Of a stretch of 64,000 nt of DNA, positions 32,824 through 41,954 are shown in pieces. The translations under genes were made by a program, and so were the position numbers. The stretch covers positions 26,370-90,369 of the forward strand of contig NZ_JAKEVF010000006.1 of assembly GCF_022398315.1 (NCBI RefSeq), read 5' to 3'. The notes under the pieces were generated by a model. The model did no database searches and was not told where the DNA came from. It was given only the letters and a program-made list of their open reading frames with translations. The number at the start of each line of letters is the position of its first letter. Position 1 is the first letter of the stretch. This DNA comes from Shewanella sp. Isolate11. GTDB lineage: Bacteria; Pseudomonadota; Gammaproteobacteria; Enterobacterales; Shewanellaceae.

Positions 32824-35355
32824 ATGCTGCGACTTTGCATACTGCTGCTTTCTTTTTTTTCTTTTTATTCTAGCTTTGCATCGAACGCTCAAAGCCTGTC
32901 ATCAACACCTATAGATGCTTTATCGGCTATCGAATCACCACAGCAATTTTTAGGCTACCCGCTGGGTGAATGGCATTTACGCCACGATCAGATCAACTAT
33001 TATCTTAAGCAACTCGCCAGCCAAAGTCCCCGCGTCAGCCTAGAATCAACCGGCTATAGCCATGAGAGACGCCAACAACTTACTGCGGTGATCACTTCCA
33101 AGCAAAATCAAGATCGACTCGATAGCATCCTCGCCGAGCGCGCTCAAGTCAAAACGGGCACCAAGCAAACTGGTCCTCTGATTATCTGGCTGGCTTATTC
33201 GATACATGGAGATGAGGCCAGCGGCGCCCACGCTGCACTACAAGTGAGTTATGAACTCAGCATTAGCCAAGATCCTTGGGTAAAAGAGCTACTTGATAAT
33301 GCCGTAGTATTAATCACTCCGACGCAAAATCCCGATGGTTTCGATCGCTTTTCGACTTGGACCAACAATTACACCGGTAAAATTAAAGTCAGCGATCCTA
33401 AACACAACGAACATAAACAAAACTGGCCCGCAGGCAGAGTTAATCATTACTTTGCCGATCTTAATCGCGACTGGTTATTCCTGCGTCACCCCGAATCACA
33501 GGGACGCATCGCGTTATTCCACAAATGGAATCCGCACTATGTGGGTGATTTTCATGAGATGGGACACAACAAGACCTACTTTTTCCAACCCGGCGTACCG
33601 AATCGCACTCACCCGCTAACGCCGTCGGAAAATCAAGAAATCACCAACAAATTAGCCCAATTTCACGCCAAGGCACTCGATAACCTCAAGCAACCTTATT
33701 ACACCAAACAGGGTTTCGATGACTTTTATTACGGTAAAGGCTCCACCTACCCTGATATCAATGGCTCTGTGGGAGTATTATTTGAACAGGCGAGTGTGCG
33801 TGGCCAAATTCAGGATTCTGACAATGGCTTGATTACCTTTCAGCAAGCAATTAACAATCAGATAGCCACATCCTATTCAAGCCTCGAAGGCGCTTTTGCA
33901 TTGCGACAAGAGTTACAGAACTATCAAGCTCGTTTCTATCAACGTAAAGACAAACATCAGCCTTCTGGACGTGAAATCGGCTTCTTAGTCAGCACCAGTG
34001 ATGATCCCGGTAGACGTGACGATCTGGCTCAGCTTTTGGCTCAACACCAGATCCAATACTTTTACCTGCCCGATACGATCAAGCAAGGGCAACATAGATA
34101 TCAGCCACAAGACAGCTTATTTATTCCAATTAATCAGAAACAAAAAAGCCTGTTGCTGGCGATGTTCGATCCGCGAACTGAATTTGAAAACCCGACGTTT
34201 TATGATGTTTCAAGCTGGAACCTTGGTTATTCCTATAACTTAGACATGATCCGAGACGCCAGCCTCAATGTGGATAACTTACTGACAACACACCCAGATT
34301 ATGTGACTACGAATATAGACAAAGACAGTGTGGCAGTGCTGATAGATTGGCGACAGCAAAACGCCGCAGCCATGTTGCAGCAACTATTATCGTCTGGGGT
34401 CAGAGTCAAATTTGCCGCTTCAGCATTTAGTATTGAGACTAAACAACAAGTGACGCAATTTGCAGCTGGTACGTTGCAAATTCCATTGGGTGAACAGGAA
34501 TTGGAGTTCAATCAGTTAAATGAGCTTATCCAGACATTAGCCAAGCAATATCAAGTGGCGTTTACTCCCCTTAACACGGGTTTATCCATTACAGGTATCG
34601 ACTTAGGCAGTACCGATTTTTATAAGATCAACCCCATCAAGCCCTTGGTATTAACCGGTTATGGTTCCGTCGCTAGCGAGGTAGGCGAGCTGTGGTATTA
34701 CATGGATAATCGCATCGGCGCACCTTTGACTCAAGTGGATATGAGCCGTGTTGGTGAACTGAATTTTGACCCATATAGTCATCTGTTTTTAGTCGATGGC
34801 AATTACCGTAATCTCGATAACAAAGACGCTCGCAGAATTTCGCAATTCGTTAAAGATGGCGGCATTATTGTGGCCCAAAAAGGCGCCCTAGAATGGTTAA
34901 GTAAAAACAACTTATTGCGCACCGATGTGAAAGGTAGCCGTTTCTATAGCCAGCTATTTTCCTCCGATGGTATGAGTTTCGCCGATAAAGATACACTCAA
35001 AGCGAGACGCGCTATCGGCGGCGCAGTGGTAGCATTAAACCTCGACGCCAGCCATCCGCTCAATTTCGGTATTGTCGGAGAACAACTTCCCATATTGAAA
35101 AATAAAGCATTGGGCTTAGTGCAATCTGATACTCCCTTTATCACTGCAGCCAGCTACGCCGACGAACCTCTGCTTGATGGTTATCTCGCCGAAGAGTATC
35201 AACGCAGTCTGAGTGACACTCCAGCGATGGTGGTCGAACGTCGCGGCAAAGGGGCCGTCGTTGCCCTGAGTGACGATCTGCTGTTTAGAAATATTTGGTT
35301 AGGCTCTGAAAAAGTTTACAGTAACAGCCTTTATTTCATCCCTAACCTGCATTAA
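32824..35355 (+). CDS. Secreted M14-family zinc carboxypeptidase
   Basis: The 843-residue protein has a signal peptide (about residues 1-22) and an M14 carboxypeptidase domain: zinc ligands in IHGDEASGAHA (His and Glu, about residues 127-137), ADLNRDWLF with the substrate Arg, a further His in GDFHEMGHN (about 241-249), and the catalytic Glu in VLFEQASVRG (about 319-328). The long C-terminal half (about 400-843) includes DUF-like and glutamine-amidotransferase-like segments of unclear role. It probably digests peptides in the periplasm or outside the cell. Stand-alone transcription is suggested by flanking terminators. Confidence 0.9.
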   Translation: MLRLCILLLSFFSFYSSFASNAQSLSSTPIDALSAIESPQQFLGYPLGEWHLRHDQINYYLKQLASQSPRVSLESTGYSHERRQQLTAVITSKQNQDRLDSILAERAQVKTGTKQTGPLIIWLAYSIHGDEASGAHAALQVSYELSISQDPWVKELLDNAVVLITPTQNPDGFDRFSTWTNNYTGKIKVSDPKHNEHKQNWPAGRVNHYFADLNRDWLFLRHPESQGRIALFHKWNPHYVGDFHEMGHNKTYFFQPGVPNRTHPLTPSENQEITNKLAQFHAKALDNLKQPYYTKQGFDDFYYGKGSTYPDINGSVGVLFEQASVRGQIQDSDNGLITFQQAINNQIATSYSSLEGAFALRQELQNYQARFYQRKDKHQPSGREIGFLVSTSDDPGRRDDLAQLLAQHQIQYFYLPDTIKQGQHRYQPQDSLFIPINQKQKSLLLAMFDPRTEFENPTFYDVSSWNLGYSYNLDMIRDASLNVDNLLTTHPDYVTTNIDKDSVAVLIDWRQQNAAAMLQQLLSSGVRVKFAASAFSIETKQQVTQFAAGTLQIPLGEQELEFNQLNELIQTLAKQYQVAFTPLNTGLSITGIDLGSTDFYKINPIKPLVLTGYGSVASEVGELWYYMDNRIGAPLTQVDMSRVGELNFDPYSHLFLVDGNYRNLDNKDARRISQFVKDGGIIVAQKGALEWLSKNNLLRTDVKGSRFYSQLFSSDGMSFADKDTLKARRAIGGAVVALNLDASHPLNFGIVGEQLPILKNKALGLVQSDTPFITAASYADEPLLDGYLAEEYQRSLSDTPAMVVERRGKGAVVALSDDLLFRNIWLGSEKVYSNSLYFIPNLH

Positions 35356-35384
35356 TTCCTAACTCGCTAATTTAAGCAGTAAGT

Positions 35385-35412
35385 AAAAAGCACAGCCTAA
35401 GCTGTGCTTTTT
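35385..35412. terminator. Bidirectional terminator
   Basis: AAAAAGCACAGC, CTAA and GCTGTGCTTTTT form a perfect stem with A and T tails between the carboxypeptidase gene and the convergent Pmp3-type gene. Confidence 0.92.
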
Positions 35413-35429
35413 CAAATCATCGCAATGAA

Positions 35430-35597
35430 TTATGTACGGGTGACAACCCACAACGAATGCAATAAGCCCGGGATCCAGAACAGTATACATAAGATGACGT
35501 TGATCAGTAGATCTTTGCCCACGCCACTCTTCAGAAATACTGCTACTGGGGGTAACAAAATAGCGATGATAACGAGTAATAATTTGTTGGTATCCAT
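35430..35597 (-). CDS. YqaE/Pmp3-family small membrane protein
   Basis: The 55-residue protein has two membrane spans (about residues 4-21 and 29-51) with the family signatures LLPPVAVFLKSGVGKDLLINV and ILCILFWIPGLLHSLW. The Pmp3/YqaE (UPF0057) family occurs widely and is linked to salt, cold and membrane-potential stress. AAGGAA precedes the ATG at a good distance. It is short enough to be missed by routine ORF filters. It is followed by the bidirectional terminator and preceded by the pseudouridine synthase gene on the same strand. Confidence 0.92.
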   Translation of the reverse strand: MDTNKLLLVIIAILLPPVAVFLKSGVGKDLLINVILCILFWIPGLLHSLWVVTRT

Positions 35598-35613
35598 CTT
35601 ATTTAATTCCTTG

Positions 35614-36291
35614 TCATTTTTTTGCTTTCGGCCAGTCTAACTTCTCAGGCTCACCCCAGCTTTGCAAGCCATTTTTCACTTCAGGCATTGCAAACTGCTC
35701 CCCAAGTGATGGGGTGCTACTAAATCGAAATGGCTTATCTTGATATTCAAACTGCAATGCATAAGCATGTAAATAGCCCCTATCGGAAGCTGCACCACCA
35801 TAAAGGCTATCGCCCAATATCGGCACCCCAATACTGGCTAAAGCCACCCGCAATTGATGGGTCTTGCCACTCAAAGGTTTGAGTAAGTATAGCCTTAATC
35901 CTTGTGCCACAGATAACGAGAAGAATTGAGTGATTGCGGGGTTTTCTTTACTGCGAAGTAACTTGTACATGCTGCGGCGCGATTTAGCCATATCGCCGAT
36001 AATCGCACCTTGTTTCTTCTTCGGCTTACCTTGGGCTAATGCCAGGTAATACTTTTGCACTTGGTGGGCGCTAAACATGGCGGTGAATGTCGCGGCAGCG
36101 GCGCTACTTTTTGCAAACAACAACAACCCTGAAGTCATGGTATCGAGCCGGTGTACCGAATAGAGCTTGATCCCTAAATCCAACTCCAACTGAGCCATCA
36201 CCCCGGCTTGGCCATCCTGGCTATGAAAGTGAACGTTAGCAGACTTATCGATCACCAAAAAATCGGTTTCATCTGCGATGATTTGATACAT
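35614..36291 (-). CDS. RluA-family pseudouridine synthase
   Basis: The 225-residue catalytic-domain-only RluA-type synthase starts YQIIADETDFLVIDKSANV. The catalytic Asp lies in SVHRLDTMTSGLLLFAK (about residues 45-61), and KPLSGKTHQLRVALASIGVPILGDSLYG (two conserved strands, about 138-165) follows. There is no N-terminal S4 domain, as in RluA and TruC. It isomerises uridine in an rRNA or tRNA; the target is not predictable here. Confidence 0.9.
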   Translation of the reverse strand: MYQIIADETDFLVIDKSANVHFHSQDGQAGVMAQLELDLGIKLYSVHRLDTMTSGLLLFAKSSAAAATFTAMFSAHQVQKYYLALAQGKPKKKQGAIIGDMAKSRRSMYKLLRSKENPAITQFFSLSVAQGLRLYLLKPLSGKTHQLRVALASIGVPILGDSLYGGAASDRGYLHAYALQFEYQDKPFRFSSTPSLGEQFAMPEVKNGLQSWGEPEKLDWPKAKK

Positions 36292-36306
36292 ATAGGCTCG
36301 TTAGTG

Positions 36307-37620
36307 TTATGCAAAAGTGATGGTGACAATTAAGCCAGGCTGATTATCACCTAGGCTGATACTGGCATTATGACGTTGTAGAATGGCTTTCACCAGCGAT
36401 AGTCCAAGCCCTGTACCTTTATTATGTCGACTCGGGTCGAGTCGAACTAAGCGGTTAAATACTTTTTCTCTGGCATCTATAGGAATTCCCGGTCCAGTAT
36501 CCATGATCTGTAGCTGATTTCCCTGCTGCACAATCTTAACACTGGCACCGTCGCCGGAGTATTTAATCGCGTTATCAACTAAATTAAATAAGGCCTGAAA
36601 CAGTAAATATTTATCCGCCATCACAGTGTAATCATCGCTAGTTTGCAGCGATAAGCTTTGGCCATTGAGCTCTGCCATCGCCTCCGCCATCTCAAATAGA
36701 TCCGTGCATAAATCGTGCAAGCTTAACGGCTGTAACTCAAGAGTCTGTTGTCCCTCTTCTATACGAGTTAGCGATAACATGGCATCGAAGGTAGCCAAAC
36801 AATCATCGAGTTCTTCGGTTAAAATAGCGCAAGCCTCATCGAGTTCCTCGGCAGATTTTGTTGGCAGTTGCTCGATGCCTATACGTAAATGTGACAAGGG
36901 AGTCCGCAAGTCATGGGCAATATTATCTGTCGCGCCGCGCACGGCATTGAGGTTATTTTCTAAGGTATCGAGTACCCGATTAAACTTCACCGCAAGCAGA
37001 TCAAATTCATCTTTACGCCAGCTAATTGGCAAACGAGTGGAATACTCGCCCTTCTCGATGCGGCGGCTTAAGCGGTTGTATTGCACAAGGCGTCGCAAAA
37101 TCGCCTTAGAAAACAGATAGCCCAGTGCTAGGGTCAACACTATGGTCAACATCAATGCTGTGATGGCGGCATTCACAAAACGCTCAATTAAGGTCGCCAG
37201 CTGATCGGTTCGAGTGGCGATCAATACCGGGCCATAACGAGTGATCACTAAGCCACCGGTTAAGATATGTAGTTTATCGGCACCTCCAGCAAGAATAGGG
37301 AAATCACGGGTCTGTGGCAAAATGGGCATATCGTCAGGTATCAGACTCAGTGCACCAATCAGATCCATCGAGCTACGCCATGCCACCAAAGCGGTTTTAG
37401 GATCGGCATTACGAATTTGAGTCGCAAAGCTTCGTCGATCCAGCGTCAACGCCATCTGCTGATAACGGACTTTTTCCGAGGCTAAATGTTGATTAGTCTG
37501 TAACTCCTGCTCATTGATGAGCTGACGATACATACCAAATAATAAGGCGCCAATAATCAGGGTGACTAGGGCAGAAAAGATAATCGTAATGCGCCAGGCA
37601 CTACTCTGATAGGGCTTAAT
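36307..37620 (-). CDS. QseC-like sensor histidine kinase, probable ATT start
   Basis: The kinase has HAMP (about residues 190-235), a dimerisation helix with the phosphorylated His in NIAHDLRTPLSHLR, and an ATPase domain with N box LVDNAIKYSGDG and G boxes IMDTGPGIP and GTGLGLSLV. Two membrane spans are needed, but the first ATG (37533) leaves out the first one (RITIIFSALVTLIIGALLF). The frame stays open back to ATT 37618-37620, which overlaps the stop of the response regulator, and holds no ATG, GTG or TTG in between. The 437-residue form from ATT is therefore used. A PepSY lipoprotein and a BOF protein precede it in the operon. Confidence 0.8.
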   Translation of the reverse strand: MKPYQSSAWRITIIFSALVTLIIGALLFGMYRQLINEQELQTNQHLASEKVRYQQMALTLDRRSFATQIRNADPKTALVAWRSSMDLIGALSLIPDDMPILPQTRDFPILAGGADKLHILTGGLVITRYGPVLIATRTDQLATLIERFVNAAITALMLTIVLTLALGYLFSKAILRRLVQYNRLSRRIEKGEYSTRLPISWRKDEFDLLAVKFNRVLDTLENNLNAVRGATDNIAHDLRTPLSHLRIGIEQLPTKSAEELDEACAILTEELDDCLATFDAMLSLTRIEEGQQTLELQPLSLHDLCTDLFEMAEAMAELNGQSLSLQTSDDYTVMADKYLLFQALFNLVDNAIKYSGDGASVKIVQQGNQLQIMDTGPGIPIDAREKVFNRLVRLDPSRHNKGTGLGLSLVKAILQRHNASISLGDNQPGLIVTITFA

Positions 37621-38293
37621 GCCCTTGACATAGGCGATAGCCAGCCCCTCGAACCGTTTCGATCAAATCACCGTAACCTAGCTCTTCAAACTTGCGACGC
37701 AGCTTTGCTATATGTACATCGATCACATTGGTACGAGGGTCAAAGTGGTAGTCCCACACAGCTTCAAAAAGCAAAGTCCGGCTGATCACTTGGTTTGGGT
37801 GTTCCATCAGGTATTTAAGCAGTTGGAACTCTTTCGGCTGTAACATGATTTCGCTGCCATCTAAGGTCACTTTGCGGGTCAGCAGTTCCATCACTAAGTT
37901 CCCCACCGCAAGCTCGGTATGGGTCGGCTGCGAAGTGCCACGCTGCATCAATTTTTCGGCGCGTACTAATAACTCAGAGAAGGCAAATGGTTTAGTCATA
38001 TAATCGTCACCACCAGCGCGTAAGCCTTTGACTCGTTCATCGACATGACTCAATGCAGACAGAATTAACACCGGAGTTTGGTCGCCTGTCGCTCTTAATG
38101 CAGCAAGGACCTTGAGGCCATCGAGCTGAGGTAACATGCGGTCTAAAATAATCAGGTCATATTGCATACTTGTGGCTAAAAGTAGCCCTTGGTGACCATC
38201 GCTTGCCGTCTCAATATTGTGCCCTTGCTCAATAAATCCTTTAACCACGTAATCGATAGTGGTCGCGTCATCTTCAACTAACAATACTTTCAT
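37616..38293 (-). CDS. OmpR-family response regulator
   Basis: The 225-residue regulator has an N-terminal receiver domain (Asp pair in LLVEDDATTIDY; phospho-acceptor Asp in DLIILDRMLPQLDG, about residues 47-60; Lys in MTKPFAFSEL) and a C-terminal winged-helix DNA-binding domain (LQPKEFQLLKYLMEHPNQVISR, two parts; RTNVIDVHIAKLRRKFE). It is the partner of the kinase at 36307 and resembles QseB/PmrA-type regulators. It sits between a PepSY lipoprotein and the kinase in one minus-strand operon. Confidence 0.95.
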   Translation of the reverse strand: MKVLLVEDDATTIDYVVKGFIEQGHNIETASDGHQGLLLATSMQYDLIILDRMLPQLDGLKVLAALRATGDQTPVLILSALSHVDERVKGLRAGGDDYMTKPFAFSELLVRAEKLMQRGTSQPTHTELAVGNLVMELLTRKVTLDGSEIMLQPKEFQLLKYLMEHPNQVISRTLLFEAVWDYHFDPRTNVIDVHIAKLRRKFEELGYGDLIETVRGAGYRLCQGH

Positions 38294-38297
38294 TATT

Positions 38298-38831
38298 TTA
38301 GTCCCACTTCAACAAGGGTAACGGGCGCTGATTCTTTATATCGTATGCGACCTTACGCTTACCATTTTCGTCGATCAATTTTAGTTCTAAGTAACTAATG
38401 CCCAAGTCATGATCCAGTTGTGCTTCTTGAATATGAGCCTGACTATCCCCCATGGCTTGCTTAACTAATGTTGAAAAACTCAGCTGCATATTATTCAATA
38501 ATTGAGCCGCCTTCAGCTCATCATCATTGGCATCCAGGTGTTGTACTTTCTGTTTGAGTAACTTGCCATCTTTGCCACTAAATTCGAGCTCAATTTCAGT
38601 ATCATCTTTAATATTGATGACACTGACTTCATAAACCAACTCACCTTTGTGCTCTTCGGCTTCAATTTCGGTCACGATTCCGGGATAGTCTTGCTCAACT
38701 TGAGCAATCATCATCTGAGGAGTATAACTCTGGTCATCCGATAGCAAGCTTAGCAAGGTCGTATTTGCACTGGCACAACCTGTCACACTAAGACCTGTCA
38801 CAAGCAAAAAACTGATAAACCAACGAGCCAT
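38298..38831 (-). CDS. PepSY-domain lipoprotein
   Basis: The 177-residue protein has a lipoprotein signal peptide with lipobox VTGC (Cys at about residue 19). Two PepSY-like repeats follow, rich in Glu and Asp (IEAEEHKGELVYEVSV and DLGISYLELKLIDENGKRKVAYD). PepSY proteins are thought to bind small ligands or inhibit peptidases in the periplasm, and they often sit beside two-component systems that sense envelope or metal stress. It ends only 4 bases before the response regulator. Ligand unknown. Confidence 0.85.
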   Translation of the reverse strand: MARWFISFLLVTGLSVTGCASANTTLLSLLSDDQSYTPQMMIAQVEQDYPGIVTEIEAEEHKGELVYEVSVINIKDDTEIELEFSGKDGKLLKQKVQHLDANDDELKAAQLLNNMQLSFSTLVKQAMGDSQAHIQEAQLDHDLGISYLELKLIDENGKRKVAYDIKNQRPLPLLKWD

Positions 38832-38894
38832 AGCTCCTCCACAAAATTCTTTAATATCGCTATCTTAACTGCTGTTCTAGTTTATGAGCTAGTG

Positions 38895-39281
38895 TTATTC
38901 AGCGATCAAATTGATTTGCTCAATCTCAATTTCATTGCCAAACCAATCGTCATCGACTTCACCAAGCAGCGCCACCTTGGTGGTGTCGGAGACTTCAATT
39001 CCACGCCATAAACTATCATCAATCTCGACGGTGGCTTCACCGGTGCCATCACGGAATAGGTATTTTTCATCACCTAAGCTTTTAACTATATAACCAGTAA
39101 GCTCTAAGCGAGTATCGTCTTTAGCTTTCAGGGCTTCAATGGCTGATTTCGCTATCACTTCAGCGCTAGGTCCCTTATATCCAGCGAGCGCCGGAAACGC
39201 CATCAAACACAATAAAATCACCATTCCGCTTAATTTATACACCACCAATCTCCACATTAATTCGATCATCAATACGGACAT
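38895..39281 (-). CDS. BOF (YgiW/YdeI)-family periplasmic protein
   Basis: The 128-residue protein contains a hydrophobic signal stretch (MVILLCLMAFPALA) and a mature oligonucleotide/oligosaccharide-binding fold: GPSAEVIAKSAIEALKAKDD, LTGYIVKSLGDEKYLFRDG and IDDSLWRG, the known YgiW/YdeI (BOF) pattern. E. coli ygiW lies beside qseBC just as here, and the family is linked to stress and metal tolerance. The true start may be a later ATG (39257 or 39224), because no good ribosome site precedes 39281. It is the first gene of the two-component operon or has its own promoter. Confidence 0.85.
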   Translation of the reverse strand: MSVLMIELMWRLVVYKLSGMVILLCLMAFPALAGYKGPSAEVIAKSAIEALKAKDDTRLELTGYIVKSLGDEKYLFRDGTGEATVEIDDSLWRGIEVSDTTKVALLGEVDDDWFGNEIEIEQINLIAE

Positions 39282-39356
39282 GTTAATGCAGACGAGTTAT
39301 CTACAAGATGGAAACCAGATTAACGATTGATCATTTTCAAGAGTCATTCTTGTGAA

Positions 39357-40469
39357 TTAAGAATGTGGCTCAAGAATGTGAATTAATTCTGATTTTAGAG
39401 CGACTTCGGTTTCGACACCTTGAGCTAAAGCCAACTTCTGAGCTAGGTGCAATGGCACATCAGCATGAAGCTGATGCTTGACCCCTTTAATACTCGCCAA
39501 CAGGCGCACGGTTTCGCCCATAATAAGCGTAGATTCTATGGTCACCACCAACTTATTAAAGCTGCGACAAAGACGCCCTTGAGTAATAGAGTTAAATCTC
39601 ACCCCTTGATTAGGGATAACCCAGCGCACTCGATCGCCGACGTTGAGATGCTCAACATGCTGACAAGCTATGGCGTCATCACCAAACTGCAACCAAGTAA
39701 TATTCCTTTCAGCCTCTTGCTGAACCACTTCGGCATTGAAAATATTACGTAGCCCCATCTGCTTAGCCACTGCCTCATTGCGGGGTTGATTCAAGACTTC
39801 TCGAGGGGTGCCACTTTGTAACAACTCGCCCTGGCTAATAAGAATCATATTATCGGCTAACAACAACGCCTCATTGAGATCATGGGTCACCATGATCACC
39901 GGAATCGACAACTGAGATTTTAACCGGGCCAATTCGAGGTAAAGACGCTCGCGCGTCTCACGGTCCACCGCGGAAAAAGGCTCATCCAGCAACAATACCG
40001 AGGGTTCTCGAGCTAAAGCTCTGGCTAAAGCGACCCGTTGTCGCTGCCCACCAGATAAATTGGCCGGTAATCTTTTCGGTAAACCATGCAGATTAACTCG
40101 TTCAAGCCAGTCTTGTGCTCGTGGCACCCGCTCAGCTTTAGGGATATGCCCCAAAGCCGCCACCACGTTTTCCAGCGCATTCATATTAGGAAACAAGCCA
40201 AAGTGTTGCGGCACAAATCCTAGATGTCGCTGTTGTGGTGTTAAACAACAGCCATTCTGGCTACTGAACCATTGACGATCACCATAGCGGATCTCTCCCG
40301 ATTCAGGTTTGAGCAAACCGGCTATCATGCGCAGCAATGTCGATTTGCCGCCGCCTGAAGGGCCGACGACCGCCAACACTTCGCCAGCGCGACAGCTAAA
40401 CTCGGCGTTAATCTTAATTTCTTTGATTTGCTCAATTCGACAATAGAGATCAGCGACGACTTGTTGCAT
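39357..40469 (-). CDS. modC: Molybdate ABC transporter ATP-binding protein
   Basis: ModC powers molybdate uptake. The 370-residue protein has Walker A VGPSGGGKSTL (about residues 34-44), the ABC signature LSGGQRQRVALARALA (about 137-152), Walker B PSVLLLDEPFSAVD and the H-loop MVTHD. A TOBE/Mop domain follows at about residues 300-360, which may bind molybdate and regulate transport. It overlaps modB by 20 bases and is the last gene in a long moa-mod run. Confidence 0.95.
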   Translation of the reverse strand: MQQVVADLYCRIEQIKEIKINAEFSCRAGEVLAVVGPSGGGKSTLLRMIAGLLKPESGEIRYGDRQWFSSQNGCCLTPQQRHLGFVPQHFGLFPNMNALENVVAALGHIPKAERVPRAQDWLERVNLHGLPKRLPANLSGGQRQRVALARALAREPSVLLLDEPFSAVDRETRERLYLELARLKSQLSIPVIMVTHDLNEALLLADNMILISQGELLQSGTPREVLNQPRNEAVAKQMGLRNIFNAEVVQQEAERNITWLQFGDDAIACQHVEHLNVGDRVRWVIPNQGVRFNSITQGRLCRSFNKLVVTIESTLIMGETVRLLASIKGVKHQLHADVPLHLAQKLALAQGVETEVALKSELIHILEPHS

Positions 40470-41133
40470 TCAAGCCTCCGAGTCGGCGCGATAAACTGGT
40501 AGTTAGCGCGAGCGCTGTCACGGCAAATAGCAATAACACTAACGACATCTGCCCTGCACTATTAAAATCAAATGCCTGCACGCTGTCATAGATAGATATG
40601 GCAATGGTTTTGGTTTCACCTTCGATATTACCGCCCATCATTAACACCACGCCAAATTCACCTAACACGTGCGAGAAACACAGCACTAACGCCGTTAACA
40701 CTCCGGGCCAAACCAGAGGCAGCTCAATACGCATCAACACTTTAAATGGCTGCATACCACAACAGGCGGCGGAGTCTCGCACCTCTTCGGGTACGGCTTC
40801 GAAGGCACGTTGAATGGGTTGAATGGCGAAGGGAATATTAACCAGTACAGAGGCTACCACTAGGCCTGAAAAATGAAATACTAATTGCTGACCAAAAAGC
40901 TGTTCAATAAAACGCCCCAGCCAAGATTGGCTACCTAAGCCCACCAGCATGTAATAGCCAATAACCGTTGGCGGCAAAACTAAAGGAACCATGATCAATG
41001 CTTCCACCCAGGATTTACCCCGAAACTGATGGTAAGCAAGAAATCGTCCAGCCCAGATAGCAAAAGGGATTAACACCAATACAGTAACTAAACTGAGCTT
41101 GACCGATAATCCTAATGCCAGCCAATCCATCAA
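40450..41133 (-). CDS. modB: Molybdate ABC transporter permease
   Basis: This 227-residue inner-membrane permease has about five to six spans and the cytoplasmic EAA loop that contacts ModC (AACCGMQPFKVLMRIELPLVWPG, two parts, about residues 140-162). MVPLVLPPTVIGYYMLVGLG is a typical ModB segment. It begins one base from modA's end and overlaps modC. Confidence 0.95.
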   Translation of the reverse strand: MMDWLALGLSVKLSLVTVLVLIPFAIWAGRFLAYHQFRGKSWVEALIMVPLVLPPTVIGYYMLVGLGSQSWLGRFIEQLFGQQLVFHFSGLVVASVLVNIPFAIQPIQRAFEAVPEEVRDSAACCGMQPFKVLMRIELPLVWPGVLTALVLCFSHVLGEFGVVLMMGGNIEGETKTIAISIYDSVQAFDFNSAGQMSLVLLLFAVTALALTTSLSRRLGGLNATSRR

Positions 41134-41919
41134 TTACAGCTCGGTCGATGCTAAAGGAGGTAAACCGAAACCAAACTCGCTAAAGACTTGGCGCGCGCGA
41201 GGTTGAAGCAAATATTGGTAAAATAGCTTGGCGGTATCACCCGCTTTCTCTGTTAATACCATGCGCTGATTCAGCGGAGAATAGAGCTCATCAGGCAAGG
41301 CGATATAATGACCCGCCGCTTGAAACTGTGGCGCCATGGCAAGCGACAAGGCAACAATACCGCCATCGGTTGAACCGCTCAGCGCAAACTGTGCCGCCTG
41401 AGAGACATTCTCACCATAAATAAGATGTGACTCCAGCTGCTGCCAAAGTCCAACATGATTTAATAATTCTTTAGCTCGCTCGCCATAGGGCGCATGTTCA
41501 GGGTTAGCGATAGCGAAGCGCTCCAACTTGCCCTGTGCCAATAACTGTTTTAATCCATTTAAATCGGCATCTAGGCTTAACTTGGAGCCCTTGCCCGACG
41601 CTAATGCCAGACGCCCAATTGCATACAAATCGCCGTCAGTGGTGGTAACGCCGAGTTGGTGCAATTGATAAATATATTTATCATCTGCCGACAAAAATAT
41701 CTCAAAGGGAGCACCATGACGTATTTGCGCCACTAAGTTTCCTGAAGAACCATACGAGATACGCACTTTTTTACCCGTATCTTGAGTAAATTGAGTCGCA
41801 ATTTTGTCCATGGCAAACTTGATGTTCGCCGCAGCCGCAATCGTCGGCACCTGTGCCAAGCACGGCAAGGTTATAGCCCACATAGATAATGCGACAAACA
41901 GGTGTCGGATAAAATGCAT
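41134..41919 (-). CDS. modA: Molybdate-binding periplasmic protein
   Basis: The 261-residue protein has a signal peptide (to about residue 22, CLAQVPTIAAAANIKFAMDKI) and the ModA fold: FTQDTGKKVRISYGSSGNLVAQI (two parts, ligand-binding Ser residues) and GAPFEIFLSADDKYIYQL. It captures molybdate in the periplasm for ModBC. Its stop lies one base from the modB start. Confidence 0.95.
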   Translation of the reverse strand: MHFIRHLFVALSMWAITLPCLAQVPTIAAAANIKFAMDKIATQFTQDTGKKVRISYGSSGNLVAQIRHGAPFEIFLSADDKYIYQLHQLGVTTTDGDLYAIGRLALASGKGSKLSLDADLNGLKQLLAQGKLERFAIANPEHAPYGERAKELLNHVGLWQQLESHLIYGENVSQAAQFALSGSTDGGIVALSLAMAPQFQAAGHYIALPDELYSPLNQRMVLTEKAGDTAKLFYQYLLQPRARQVFSEFGFGLPPLASTEL

Positions 41920-41954
41920 CTCGATGTTAATCCTTTAAACTGAATAGATTGCGA

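Noticed and set aside
36665..37120. 151-residue plus-strand frame inside the kinase gene
   Set aside because: Ser/Arg-rich shadow of the kinase coding strand; no start signals.
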